In this document: positions 53,045 through 61,838 of the stretch, piece after piece
Layout: the number at the start of each line of letters is the position of its first letter
Position numbering within the stretch: position 1 is the first letter of the stretch
Source: Palsa-504 sp963744575
GTDB lineage: Bacteria; Actinomycetota; Actinomycetes; Streptosporangiales; Streptosporangiaceae
Assembly (NCBI GenBank): GCA_963744575.1
Contig: CAVUUF010000016.1
Coordinates: 62,001-126,000, forward strand
DNA length: 64,000 nt
Reading direction: 5' to 3'
The notes under the pieces: generated by a model
What the model was told of the DNA's origin: nothing
Seen by the model: only the letters and a program-made list of their open reading frames with translations
The model's database searches: none
Program-made: the position numbers and the translations under genes

Positions 53045-55465
53045 ATGGTGGCGGCTGTGGGGCAGTCTGCGGCGCCCACCGCGAGCGGTGGCGTGCATGG
53101 CTTCCCGGTCGCGCTGACCAGCTTCGTCGGCCGGGCCGGTCCGGTGCGCGAGGTGGCGGCCCTGCTGGAGCAGCACCGGCTGGTGACGGTGACCGGGCCG
53201 GGCGGGTCGGGCAAGACCCGGCTGGCCGGGGAGGTGGCCGGGCGGGTGGCGGGCCGGTTTGCGGACGGGGTGTGGCTGGCGGAGCTGGCCGCGGCGGCCA
53301 ACCCGGCGCTGGCGGCGGCGGCGGTGGCGGCAGCGCTGGGGATACGGGAGCAGCCGGGGGACCCGGCTGCGGACACGCTGGCGCGGGTGCTGGCCCGGCA
53401 GCAGCTGCTGCTGGTGCTGGATAACTGCGAGCATGTGATCGGCGCGGCCGCGAGTTTGTGCGCCGGGCTGCTGCTGGCTTGTGATGATGTGCGGGTGCTG
53501 GCGACCAGCCGGGAGCCGCTGGCCGTGGCCGGGGAGGCCCGGTACCGGCTGGGCCCGCTGGCCCTGCCCGATCCCGATGATCTGGCGGCTGCCGGCGGGT
53601 CGGAGGCGGTGGTGTTGTTCGCGGACCGGGCCCGCTGCGCGGATGCGCGGTTCGCGCTGGATGACCAGATCAGGCCGGCGGTGGCGCGGCTGGTGGTGCG
53701 GCTGGACGGGATGCCGCTGGCGATCGAGCTGGCGGCGGCGCGGGTGGAGGCGCTGGGCGTGGCCCAGCTGCTGGACCGCCTGGATGACCGGTTCGCGCTG
53801 CTGAGCGCCGGGGACCGGCTGGCCGCGGGGCGGCAGCGGTCGCTGGCCGCCACGGTGGCCTGGAGCTACCAGCTACTCGGTGAACACCAGCAGCGGGTGT
53901 TCCGCCAGGTGTCGGTGTTTCCGGCACCGTTCACGCTGGAAGCCGCCGAGGCGGTCGCGGGGCCCGGGGCCGCGCCGGCGGTGCTGCACCTGGTGGACTG
54001 CTCGCTGCTGGGCCCGCCGCGGACCGGTGCGGATGGCCGGGCCCGGTATCTGATGCTGGAGACGCTGCGCGCGTACGGGGCCGGGCTGCTGGCCGGGGCC
54101 GGGGAGCAGGAGGCGGCGGCCGCCGCGCAGGCCGGGTACGCGCTGCGGGTGGCCGAGCAGGCCGCCGCGGGGCTGCAGACCAGCACCGCGGAGGTGGATG
54201 CCGGCCGCTGGCTGGATGCCGAGGATGCCATGATGCGGCAGGTGCTGGCCTGGGCCACAGAGCACGATCCGGCCATCGCGTTGCGGCTGGCGGTCGCGCT
54301 GGCGCCGTGGTGGCACGTGCGGTGCCGGGTGGTCGGGTACCCGTTGCTGCGAGAGGCCGCCGCCTTCGCCGAGGTGGGCAGCGAGCAGTGGTGCGCCGCG
54401 CAGCACTGGCTCGGCTATATGGCGCTCCACGCGGCCGATCTGGCCGGGGCGCTGGCCCACTTCACCGCGTTCCGCGACACTGTCGCAGACCGGGGGCCGT
54501 CCCGGGCGCTGGCCGAGGCCCTGGCCGGCCGGTCGGCGGCATTGCGGCGGCTGGGCCGGACCGCCGAGGCCGCCGAGGATGGCCGCCGCTCGGTGGCCCT
54601 GGCCCGGGAGGCCGGCGACCCGGCCGCGGAGGCGCTGGCCCTGGGGCAGCTGAGCCTGACCGTCATGAACGCCGGTGACCTGGGCGGCGCGGTGCGGCTA
54701 GCCCGGCAGGCCGGGCAGATCACGGCCGACATTCCCGGCCGGCGAGCCCGGCTGTGCAGCTACATGTTGACCGAGGCGCTGACCGCGACCGGGGACCTGG
54801 CCGCCGCCGAGGATATCTGCGCCGCGGGGCTGGCCCGGTCGCGGGACGCGGGCGACCTGTTCGACCTGGTGGGCCTGCTGCCGCAGATGGCGATCCTGGA
54901 CCTGCGGGCAGGCCGCACCGGCGACGCCGCCGCGCATTTGAGGGAAGCCCTCCAGATCGCCTTGCGGACCGGTACCCGGGTTGACCTGGGCCACGTCCTG
55001 GGAGGCTGCGGGTACCTGTGCGCCGCGACCGGGCGCCGCGCCGAGGCGGTCACGGCGTGGGCCGCGTCCGCCGCGCTCCTGCGGCAGGAGGGATTCTCCA
55101 GGGCGCCCTGGTATGCGCGTCAGCAAGAAGCCCTGCGCGAGGCCCGGCAGGCGCTCGGACCCGACCAGGCCCGCGCGGCCGAAGACCGCGGCGCGGCGAT
55201 GAGCCGGGCCACCGCGGCCGAGTACGCCCTGATGCTCACCGCCCCCGGCCCGCCGGCCGCGGCGCCTGGCCTGGGGCAGCTCAGCGCCCGGGAACGGGAG
55301 CTGGTCACCCTGGTCGCCCAGGGCGCCACCAACGCCCAGATCGCCGCCCAGTTGTACATCAGCGTCCGCACGGTCGGCTCGCACCTGGACCGGATCCGGG
55401 ACAAGACCGGCTGCCGCCGCCGCGCCGACCTGACCCGCCTGGCCCTGACCGCGGGCCTGGTCTAG
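53045..55465 (+). CDS. LuxR-family regulator with AAA/NB-ARC ATPase and TPR-like domains
   Basis: 806 residues, same architecture as the regulator at 24.7 kb but clearly a different protein. FPVALTSFVGR leads into Walker A GPGGSGKT (51-58), Walker B LLLVLDNCEH and TSREPLAVAGEARYRL. A helical TPR-like array spans about 330-700, and the LuxR DNA-binding domain is LSARERELVTLVAQGATNAQ, ISVRTVGSHLDRIRDKTGC. ATG 53045 fits the family N-terminus. It is followed on the same strand by two small membrane-protein genes, the most likely local targets or partners. Confidence 0.9.
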   Translation: MVAAVGQSAAPTASGGVHGFPVALTSFVGRAGPVREVAALLEQHRLVTVTGPGGSGKTRLAGEVAGRVAGRFADGVWLAELAAAANPALAAAAVAAALGIREQPGDPAADTLARVLARQQLLLVLDNCEHVIGAAASLCAGLLLACDDVRVLATSREPLAVAGEARYRLGPLALPDPDDLAAAGGSEAVVLFADRARCADARFALDDQIRPAVARLVVRLDGMPLAIELAAARVEALGVAQLLDRLDDRFALLSAGDRLAAGRQRSLAATVAWSYQLLGEHQQRVFRQVSVFPAPFTLEAAEAVAGPGAAPAVLHLVDCSLLGPPRTGADGRARYLMLETLRAYGAGLLAGAGEQEAAAAAQAGYALRVAEQAAAGLQTSTAEVDAGRWLDAEDAMMRQVLAWATEHDPAIALRLAVALAPWWHVRCRVVGYPLLREAAAFAEVGSEQWCAAQHWLGYMALHAADLAGALAHFTAFRDTVADRGPSRALAEALAGRSAALRRLGRTAEAAEDGRRSVALAREAGDPAAEALALGQLSLTVMNAGDLGGAVRLARQAGQITADIPGRRARLCSYMLTEALTATGDLAAAEDICAAGLARSRDAGDLFDLVGLLPQMAILDLRAGRTGDAAAHLREALQIALRTGTRVDLGHVLGGCGYLCAATGRRAEAVTAWAASAALLRQEGFSRAPWYARQQEALREARQALGPDQARAAEDRGAAMSRATAAEYALMLTAPGPPAAAPGLGQLSARERELVTLVAQGATNAQIAAQLYISVRTVGSHLDRIRDKTGCRRRADLTRLALTAGLV

Positions 55466-55671
55466 GCCAGCCGGGTGGCCCGGGCCTGGCCCGGGCCTGC
55501 CGCCTGCCCGCCCCGGGCACGGGCCGCTGCGCGCTGTGGGTCATTTGGCCCCGGCCGCCGCCGCGGCGCAAAAGGGGCCGGCTGGCCTCTGCCCCGCATA
55601 CGGCCCGGCGCGGGAGCCTGCCGGAAGAGGGCCGCACTGGCCGGCCCGATCCGAGCAGACCGGAGAAGACC

Positions 55672-56100
55672 ATGATCACACAGCTTTCCCACCTGGGAAC
55701 CCGCCGGCGCGCGGCAACGCGGCAGGCCGGCGCCCGCCTCGGCCGGCTGGCCGCGGTCCTGGCCGCGGCCATCTGCGGCCTGCTGGCCTCGGCCGCCGTC
55801 ATCCCGGCCGCCTTCGCAAAAATGAGTATGCTGCCGGACGGAGGCCCGCCGTACCCGACCGCGCCCGCCGTCATCCCGGCCGCCGTCGCCAGGATGCTGC
55901 CGGACGGCGGCCCGCCGTACCCGACCGCCCCGGCCGCCCCGGTCCCGGCCAGCACCGTCCACGTGATCACCGCCGGCGGCATGGCGGGCTGGCAGATCGC
56001 CCTGATCGCGCTCGGCGCCGCCCTGATCGCGGCCGCCGCGACCGTCCTGGTGAACCGGGCGCGGGCCGCCCGCCGGGCCGCCCCGGCACCCACCGCCTGA
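55672..56100 (+). CDS. Small membrane protein with internal duplication, possible export signal
   Basis: 142 residues. A basic N-terminus and hydrophobic segment (about 25-48) look like a signal or anchor. A 23-26 residue unit ending MLPDGGPPYPTAPA then occurs twice (about 43-65 and 66-88), and a C-terminal helix (about 104-125) ends in a basic Ala/Arg tail. The segment VHVITAGGMAGWQIALIALG is the best-conserved-looking part. Function unknown. ATG 55672 follows CGGAGAAG. It lies about 200 bases behind the LuxR-AAA regulator. Confidence 0.62.
   Translation: MITQLSHLGTRRRAATRQAGARLGRLAAVLAAAICGLLASAAVIPAAFAKMSMLPDGGPPYPTAPAVIPAAVARMLPDGGPPYPTAPAAPVPASTVHVITAGGMAGWQIALIALGAALIAAAATVLVNRARAARRAAPAPTA
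55796..55932 (+). repeat. Imperfect tandem duplication of about 66-70 bases
   Basis: The segment beginning CCGTCATCCCGGCCGCC (about 55,796) is repeated from about 55,866, both ending in CCGCCGTACCCGACCG. The copies differ by a 3-codon insertion/deletion (KMS) and a few third-base changes, so the duplication is older than the sequence but preserved in frame. Confidence 0.7.
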
Positions 56101-56379
56101 CGCCCCCCGCCCGGCCCGCACCGGCCGCGTGCCCGGATCCCGCCCAGGGGCCGGGCACGCGGACACGAACCCGATCCGCCGTCCCGGCACCGAGGCCAGC
56201 ACAGTACTGGCGCCGGCCGGCCGGCAGCGCCCCAGGCGCCACCTTGGCGGCCTCGCCCAGACATCGCGACGCCCACAACGGGCCACGCAGCCGATGACCC
56301 GGTCCCTCACACGCAGCCGAAGCGCTGCTTGCCTCAGCAACTACACCGCTGCTCCCAGCAGCCCAGCAAGGAGACCGTC

Positions 56380-56583
56380 ATGGCCGTCCCGATCGCCCTC
56401 GCAGCCATCAGCCTGCTCGCCGCCGCGGTATCCGCCGCGCTCATCGGCCTGGTTAGCGTAGCCATCCGCAAAGAGGACAAAAACCACACCCTGACCAGCC
56501 AGCCAACCGGCACCCTGACCCGGGCGGGACGCCGGCTGACCGGAGTGCACGTCCTGCGCGCCGCCCCGCATCACCCCAGCTGA
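56380..56583 (+). CDS. Small single-helix membrane protein
   Basis: 67 residues. One helix (about 2-28, MAVPIALAAISLLAAAVSAA) is followed by a polar tail AIRKEDKNHTLTSQPTGTLT and GRRLTGVHV. ATG 56380 has AAGGAG at good spacing. Proteins with this helix and an RKEDKN-like tail are known to me only as unnamed actinomycete proteins. It is the second small membrane gene downstream of the LuxR-AAA regulator. Confidence 0.6.
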   Translation: MAVPIALAAISLLAAAVSAALIGLVSVAIRKEDKNHTLTSQPTGTLTRAGRRLTGVHVLRAAPHHPS

Positions 56584-57368
56584 CCCGCAGACGACGCTGA
56601 TCTGGCGACTCAGGGTCCGCGCCGCCGGCGACCAGCTCCGAGCCTGGCCAAGCTCCAACTGGCCAGGCCCGGGAACTATCCCGCGGCAGGCCACAGGCAT
56701 TCCGGCGGACAGGCACCACGAACACAGCTGCCTCCACAGTCAACTGCCTGCTACACGATGTGCAAGCACATCAACTGTTCCGTGCGGCTCTGATGGAATC
56801 CCGGCAGATCGACATAGGCGTGCATATCGGCGGATCTTCGCTGATCTGGCAGTTACCGCAGGCCAGGCAGCTAAGAAGCTCATCAGAGTCAGAGGAAAGT
56901 CAGGGTCATGAGCTGGTCATGAGCCAGCGCCGGGAATCATCCTCAGGAAATGCAAGTGTCAACGGCCAATCAAGATCGCTGCCGTCGCCGGGTTGCTGCC
57001 TCAGGAGGACGCTGCGAGGTGCGGTACCTCGCCGCGTCCGCCGTGCTTGTGCTCACGGCGGCGCTGGGGCCGGAGCTGCTTGCTGAGGGCGCTGTAAGAG
57101 CGTGATAAGAGAACGTACCCGGTCCTGGTAAGGGCCAGAGCAAAGTCGGCCGCCGCGGACCGTCGTGCAGAACGCGGACGTGTACATCTGAGTCTGGCTG
57201 ATCATGGTGACACAGATGGCGAGTTGGGTCAGCGACTCGCGCAGCGGCGGCTTGAAGTGCTCCGGCCAGTTCTGATGCCTGCCGCACCGATCGGGCACTG
57301 CCGTCAGCGGACGGCCGACGTGCGCGGCGAACTGCCCTCCCCGGGCCGCATGGCGCGATGCAGCCAGC
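56584..57368. other. Low-coding accessory stretch
   Basis: No supported gene in about 780 bases. Frames are short and of mixed composition. GGTCATGAGC occurs twice close together (about 56,907-56,928). GAAAGTCAGGGT at about 56,900 recurs in related form (GAAAAGTCAGGGTT) at about 58,118. Confidence 0.35.
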
Positions 57369-57575
57369 TCATACGAGGTGCACGACTAGGAAGAAGAGCA
57401 CGATGGCGCCGAGTGCCCAGCCAACAGACCTGCGGGCGTCTTGGTAGAACAATCCTCGCAGTCCGGGCAATGTCGCCCGCCTCAGCCGCCAGAAAACCCA
57501 CGCATCACGGGCGCTGAGAAACCGGCGGGCCGCGAAGCCAGCGAATACACCGCACACTATAGCTAGAACGATCAT
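57369..57575 (-). CDS. Possible small two-helix membrane protein
   Basis: 68 residues. Two hydrophobic segments (about 2-19 and 50-67) flank an amphipathic basic middle (RFLSARDAWVFWRLRRATLP). Composition and helix pattern look like a real membrane protein rather than a shadow frame. The ATG at 57575 has only a distant CAGGAA or a too-close AGGGA site. No family recognised. Confidence 0.4.
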   Translation of the reverse strand: MIVLAIVCGVFAGFAARRFLSARDAWVFWRLRRATLPGLRGLFYQDARRSVGWALGAIVLFFLVVHLV

Positions 57576-57843
57576 GTCCCTAATATTCCTGCAGCCCGGG
57601 GATCAGTCCAGGTCGCGTAACCAACACCAGGAGCGACGGCCAGAGCCGGTCCCTGGCTGGACCGGGCCGGTGCGCTGGCAGACGTGGCCTCTTGTCTCCC
57701 AGGGGACAGCGACGGGGGCAAGCGCATCATGTGAGCTTGCACCACGCTCCGTGCTTGTCTCGGCGCTTGTCTCATCAGCTGTGTACGCGCGTTTAGGTGC
57801 AGACGCGCGCGCGAGGGATGAGATGAGACGATTGGTGAGACGA

Positions 57844-58053
57844 TCACTCACGGTGAGGGATCGTCGGTGGTCCGCGCTGTGCGCCATCGCTACAGCAGAC
57901 CTGGACGACGCGCCCTGCCATGGCATGCTCGCGAAGGTGCCGGTAAAGGGCAGGTCGTGTCGTGCCGGTAGCGCGTATCAACTCACCGATTTCGGCGCCC
58001 TCGTCAGGTGGCCATGCATAGCGCCATCCAAGTGCATTCGGTAGGTATACCAA
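57844..58053 (-). pseudogene. Short helix-turn-helix fragment
   Basis: The frame contains DEGAEIGELIRATGTTRPAL followed by YRHLREHAMAGRVVQV, a winged-helix-like motif of the sort found at the C-terminal end of actinomycete conjugation translocases and other plasmid proteins. It is too short (69 residues) and lacks a preceding domain, so I read it as a probable leftover of a larger gene. Confidence 0.3.
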
Positions 58054-58798
58054 CGCCTACGCTCAGCAGCCGGCGGACTGATGCCTGATGCCGCCTCTGT
58101 CCGGTTCGGGTCAGGGAAAAGTCAGGGTTACCTGCGGTTGCAACCGCCGAAACCGGACATAACACCTGCTATCTATCTGACGCCCACACGTTCGAATAAG
58201 CCTATCTATTCAGTATCTATACTGCTCAATGGCTCTTCTATAATTGATCTTGATCAGATGCTGTAAATATCGGCGGGTCGGCGCGCGGTTATCAACCGGG
58301 CTTCGCGGAGTTGACCGCCTGGCGCCGCCGGTTATGGTCCAATGCGCCAGCGGCCGAACCTCGTATATTTATGCATCGGCGCTTCGGGTGAAGTCGTCCG
58401 CATCTGCCACATAGTGCGCGACGTTTCCGCGGAAACGCTTTGTGCGCGCGTTCACAAGCCGTTTCCGCGGAGACGCCGCCCCATCCGCTTCTGCCGCGCA
58501 TCGCGCGCCTGCTCCAGCAGGATGGGCCCGTGCATCCTCTTGATGTTGCCTCAACTAGACCAGGATCTCGAGCAGCGACCCGTGAGCCTGCAGCCAGCCG
58601 GTGATGGATTGAGGATCGGTCCCGAGTGATGCCGGCCAGCAGTGTGACGCTGAGCGACGGGCACGGTCGGAGAACGCGCGCCGGCCTGTTGTGCGCCGGC
58701 TCGGGGAGCTCGGCGCTTGCCCGCCAAGGCACGCAGATAGCGTTGATCGGGGTTGCCTCCACCGGGCCACGTGCGGGTTAGTGCTGTCGGTCGCGTCC
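58054..58798. other. Non-coding stretch with A+T-rich patch and palindromes
   Basis: About 745 bases without a supported gene. Positions about 58,150-58,270 are the most A+T-rich of the accessory region and contain CAGTATCTATACTG (58211-58224) and TGATCTTGATCA (58245-58256), both short inverted repeats. From 58422 two 16-bp palindromes follow (separate entry). Confidence 0.5.
58422..58475. repeat. Pair of 16-bp palindromes around an inverted-repeat spacer
   Basis: CGTTTCCGCGGAAACG (58422-58437) is a perfect palindrome. CGTTTCCGCGGAGACG (58460-58475) is the same site with one change. The spacer reads CTTTGTGCGCGCGTTCACAA and is itself an imperfect inverted repeat, so the whole block is nearly symmetric. 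Spacing between centres is 38 bases. Confidence 0.75.
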
Positions 58799-59113
58799 TC
58801 AGGTAAGGGCCAGTGCTATCGCCAGGGCCTGGTTCACGCCACGCATGGAGGCCGGTGACAAGGCGCCGAGGTATTCGCCGAGCTCGTCCTTGCCCAGCTG
58901 CTCGATGCAGTCTGCGTTGGCGTATCCGGCGAGCGGGTCGGCCGGTGAGAGCTTGACCCAGGTCGGCAGGTCACGCGCAGTGGTGGTGAGCCTGATCGCG
59001 ATGATGTCATCGAGCAGGCGGTTGCGCGCGTTGTTGGCTACCACAAGCCATGGCTTGAGGCCGTATCCGAGGTCGCAGCGATAGACCTGGCCTCGTTGCG
59101 GGCTGGCGGTCAC
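58799..59113 (-). CDS. mazF: MazF/PemK-type toxin (endoribonuclease)
   Basis: 104 residues. The family N-terminus QRGQVYRCDLGYGLKPWLVV, the RNRLLDDIIAIRLTT strand and the terminal DELGEYLGALSPASM helix match the CcdB/PemK barrel. It should cleave mRNA in the cytoplasm when freed from its antitoxin. GTG 59113 overlaps the antitoxin stop by 4 bases (GTGA), the usual antitoxin-first arrangement. Confidence 0.82.
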   Translation of the reverse strand: MTASPQRGQVYRCDLGYGLKPWLVVANNARNRLLDDIIAIRLTTTARDLPTWVKLSPADPLAGYANADCIEQLGKDELGEYLGALSPASMRGVNQALAIALALT

Positions 59114-59376
59114 GTGAGCGTGTCGCGCTCTTGCCGGGCGCGGCGGCGCGTACGCAGCACGGCGGCTTCCTCGGCCGACTCGTAAGGGTAGTGCGGGTTG
59201 TCGGCGACCGCGGCAGCGTACCCGGCTTCCAGCTTCTCGGCCTGGAGTTGCCGCCACGCACTGTGAATGGCGTCCTGGATGGCAGCAGACCGGCTCGAGT
59301 AGTGCCCGGCGAGTTCGGCGAGCTCGCGGGACGTCTCCTCGTCGAGCCGGACTGTCATCGCGTTTGTCATACTCAT
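59110..59376 (-). CDS. Ribbon-helix-helix antitoxin partner of the MazF-type toxin
   Basis: 88 residues. The N-terminal MTVRLDEETSRELAELAGHY with SSRSAAIQDAIHSAWRQ is a CopG/MazE-type ribbon-helix-helix. The C-terminal part (about 45-88) is acidic then basic and probably wraps the toxin. The start may be ATG 59376 or ATG 59370; no ribosome site precedes either. GTATGA-type short repeats flank the start (about 59,365-59,398), suitable for autoregulation, and translation may be leaderless. Confidence 0.78.
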   Translation of the reverse strand: MSMTNAMTVRLDEETSRELAELAGHYSSRSAAIQDAIHSAWRQLQAEKLEAGYAAAVADNPHYPYESAEEAAVLRTRRRARQERDTLT

Positions 59377-60596
59377 ACGATACCACGTCAGTCATACATA
59401 CACGTGCCGCCGCACTCAGCGATGAGGCCAGCCAGCCCGCCGGGCCGAGCACACAGAACTGACGCGTATGCGTATGGCCAGGCAGGAGGGGAAGCCGGCA
59501 CCGAGCCAGGCGTGATCGGCCGCGTGCATTGCCCTGACCGTAGCGTTCCGACGCCGGTCACTGATAGTGGCGATGACCGGCCGATCTTGGGCCACGGTAA
59601 CGGCTTCGCCAAGCTGCACGCCCACGATGGTGCCGGGGGGCTCGCGGGGAGGGCGCCGCTACGACCGTGGTCACGATCGATCGGTGGCGCGAGATGCTCG
59701 TGGCGAGCGAACGCGTAACACCCAGATATGCGCGCCAGGTCAGATAAGACAACCGGGGAGCCGCGCGGCGCGGATCTGCCTGTCATCGATCAGCCAGTTG
59801 CTGCCGCGTGTCAGTGGACGTGACGCACACCAGTTACCGACCCGGCGGGGCAACGGTCCGGTACGTTGATGTGTTAGGTACCCGGGGGTCGGCTGATGCC
59901 CTGATTTGGTAACGATCGGGTGTATTTGCTTCGTGATCCGGGTCGATCGGGCCAATCCCGGGGATCTCGGCGGGCCGATCGGCCACCCCGGTCAGGGTGG
60001 CCAGCGGGACAGTCAGCGTGACCCGCCCGGCGAACCTTCCCGGCTCGGCGCCGCTATCCGCGGTGCCGCCGGTCCCGCCGTCGGCGTCCTGGCGGGGGCG
60101 GGAGTCCTCCCGACTCACCCGGGAACACCCGCGCCGACCCGGGCTGCCCCGGGCCGCGCCGCCCCGTCGTTGCCGCCTCGACCGCCAGCATCTCGTCGGC
60201 GGCCGCACGGGCGACCTCCGCCAGTTCCTCCGGGGTCAGCTCGTCCTCGCCAGGCAGCGGGTCGTCGGGGTCTCCCCACTCCTCCAGGTCAGGCGGCTCG
60301 TCGTCGGCAGCCAGCCAGGCCTCCCGCTCCTCCGCGGCATCGGATCCGGGCGCGTGATCACCGGCTCCCAGCCCGGACCCGAACCCGGGTCAGGCTGCGC
60401 CGCGGGCCGGGAGTCGTCACGCCCGCGCATCGGAAGAGCCGGTCCGAGGGGCACGGGCCAGATCCGTTTCGGAATAAGGATTGTTCTTCGAAAATAATAG
60501 CGCATATTCTGCTGAAGTGCCACTGGATAAGCTGACCAAACGTAAAAAAACGAACAAAGAGGCGAAGATTGACGGCAGGGCGGGAGTGCGCCGGGT
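59377..60596. other. Accessory stretch with gene remnants upstream of mazEF
   Basis: No intact gene in about 1.2 kb. On the minus strand near 59,700-59,540 two adjacent frames read SISRHRSIVTTVVAAP and VGVQLGEAVTVAQDRPVIAT, recalling the N-terminal half of Phd/YefM-type antitoxins, but broken. From about 59,900 to 60,360 lies the second DUF222/HNH remnant (separate entry). About 60,475-60,560 is A+T-rich and contains a run of seven A, with no gene. Confidence 0.4.
59920..60360 (-). pseudogene. Second decayed DUF222/HNH-family gene, middle part
   Basis: One minus-strand frame reads DELTPEELAEVARAAADEML (about 60,240-60,180) and on to ARVFPGESGG. The next frame continues DSGAEPGRFAGRVTLTVPLA and TLTGVADRPAEIPGIGPIDP (about 60,060-59,945), then loses similarity. 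This is the segment just before the part preserved in the other remnant at 51.9-52.4 kb, and the two overlap at the GIGxIDP motif, so they are two copies, not halves of one gene. Same orientation. Confidence 0.5.
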
Positions 60597-61148
60597 TTAC
60601 GCCGTCTTGCGGTACCGGATCATGGAGCCGAGCACGCCGGGGACCACGGCGAACGGCGTCATTCCGAGTCGCTTGACGACCGCGACCGAGGCGGCGTTGC
60701 CCTCGTCGACCTCGGCCAGGACTTCCGGCAGGCCGAGAGGGCCGAGGGCATGGCCGACCACGGCGCGGGCGGCCTCGATGGCATATCCCTGGCCCCACGA
60801 GCTGGGAGCCAGGCTGTAGAAGATCTCCAGGCCGAGATCCTCGAGCGGCCGCAACCCGGCCGTGCCGATCAATGCCGTGCCCACCGATGCTGGGCCGGCG
60901 GGTGAGGTGCCGGCCGGTCCGGGCTGGTCCTGGTGCCGCTCGAGGATGAGCCAGACGCCATACCCGGCCGCGGCGAAATCGCGGACACTTTCCCCGATGG
61001 TCTCCGCGACTTCCGCCGCGGACAGCGCCGCGCCGTCGAACAGGAACCGCCGGACATCCGGCAGCGTCCAGTGGGCCAGCAGTGCGGCCTGGTCGTCCGC
61101 CGTCACCGGGCGCAGGGCCAGGCGCTCCGTGGTCAGGACGTGATTCAC
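60597..61148 (-). CDS. GNAT-family N-acetyltransferase, RimJ/RimL type
   Basis: 183 residues. TERLALRPVTADDQAALLAH at the start, then FYSLAPSSWGQGYAIEAARA (acetyl-CoA-binding motif A) and EVDEGNAASVAVVKRLGM (motif B), as in ribosomal-protein and small-molecule acetyltransferases. GTG 61148 gives the standard N-terminus; the open frame upstream is not protein-like. Substrate unknown. Confidence 0.86.
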   Translation of the reverse strand: MNHVLTTERLALRPVTADDQAALLAHWTLPDVRRFLFDGAALSAAEVAETIGESVRDFAAAGYGVWLILERHQDQPGPAGTSPAGPASVGTALIGTAGLRPLEDLGLEIFYSLAPSSWGQGYAIEAARAVVGHALGPLGLPEVLAEVDEGNAASVAVVKRLGMTPFAVVPGVLGSMIRYRKTA

Positions 61149-61326
61149 GCTGGCGAGACTACCCACCCGGGCACGCCGGTCCGCCGGCTCCGGGTAGCGC
61201 CGGGCGGAATCCGGCGTGCCATCTGGGTCCGAGGCTCTGGCCCGCGGGTGGCTTAAGAGGCTACCATGGCGATGCATCGTACCTATACGGTGACATATTT
61301 CAGATACCAGTTCGGGAGTAGGACCC

Positions 61327-61794
61327 ATGATGGCAGGCGTTCGCCGGCCTATGCCCAGGCGGCGCAGCGGACACACCACCACCGTCACCATCGGGGCCGA
61401 ACGGTTCTGCCTCACCGCCAGCCAGCGACCCGACGGGAGCCTGGGCGAGGTTTTCATCCACTGGGGCAAGCACGGCACCAGCACGGCCGGCCTGGTGGCC
61501 AGCTACGCCGTCGCCCTGTCCCTGGGGCTGCAGCACCAGGTGCCGCTCGCCGAGCTCGTCAGCGCGGGGCTCGACCAGTTCTTCGTGCCGAACGGGCACA
61601 CCGACGACCCGGAGATCCCGCGGGTCCGCTCCGCCGTCGACTACATCGCGCGGCGGCTGGCCATCGACTGGCTGCCTTATCCCGAACGGGCCGGCCTCGG
61701 CGTCTACACGCTGACCGAGCGCGTCCAGCACGCCGCGCCCTGGATCGAGGCCAACGTAAATGCGAGGATCGCGCCAGCAGCCCGGCCGCCCTGA
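61327..61794 (+). CDS. Free-standing homologue of the C-terminal domain of B12-dependent ribonucleotide reductase (TSCPD-like)
   Basis: 155 residues. GEVFIHWGKHGTSTAGLVAS, AVALSLGLQHQVPLAELVSA, FFVPNGHTDDPEIPRVRSAV and DYIARRLAIDWLPYPERAGL correspond in order to the domain near the end of class II NrdJ. The catalytic barrel is absent, so this is not a reductase itself. Stand-alone relatives occur in actinomycetes without a known role; binding of nucleotides, metal or NrdJ are options. ATG 61327 and ATG 61330 are both possible. Confidence 0.72.
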   Translation: MMAGVRRPMPRRRSGHTTTVTIGAERFCLTASQRPDGSLGEVFIHWGKHGTSTAGLVASYAVALSLGLQHQVPLAELVSAGLDQFFVPNGHTDDPEIPRVRSAVDYIARRLAIDWLPYPERAGLGVYTLTERVQHAAPWIEANVNARIAPAARPP

Positions 61795-61838
61795 CCAGGA
61801 TTTCCGGGCCGAACGAGGTGGGCTCGACGCGCCGCCGC

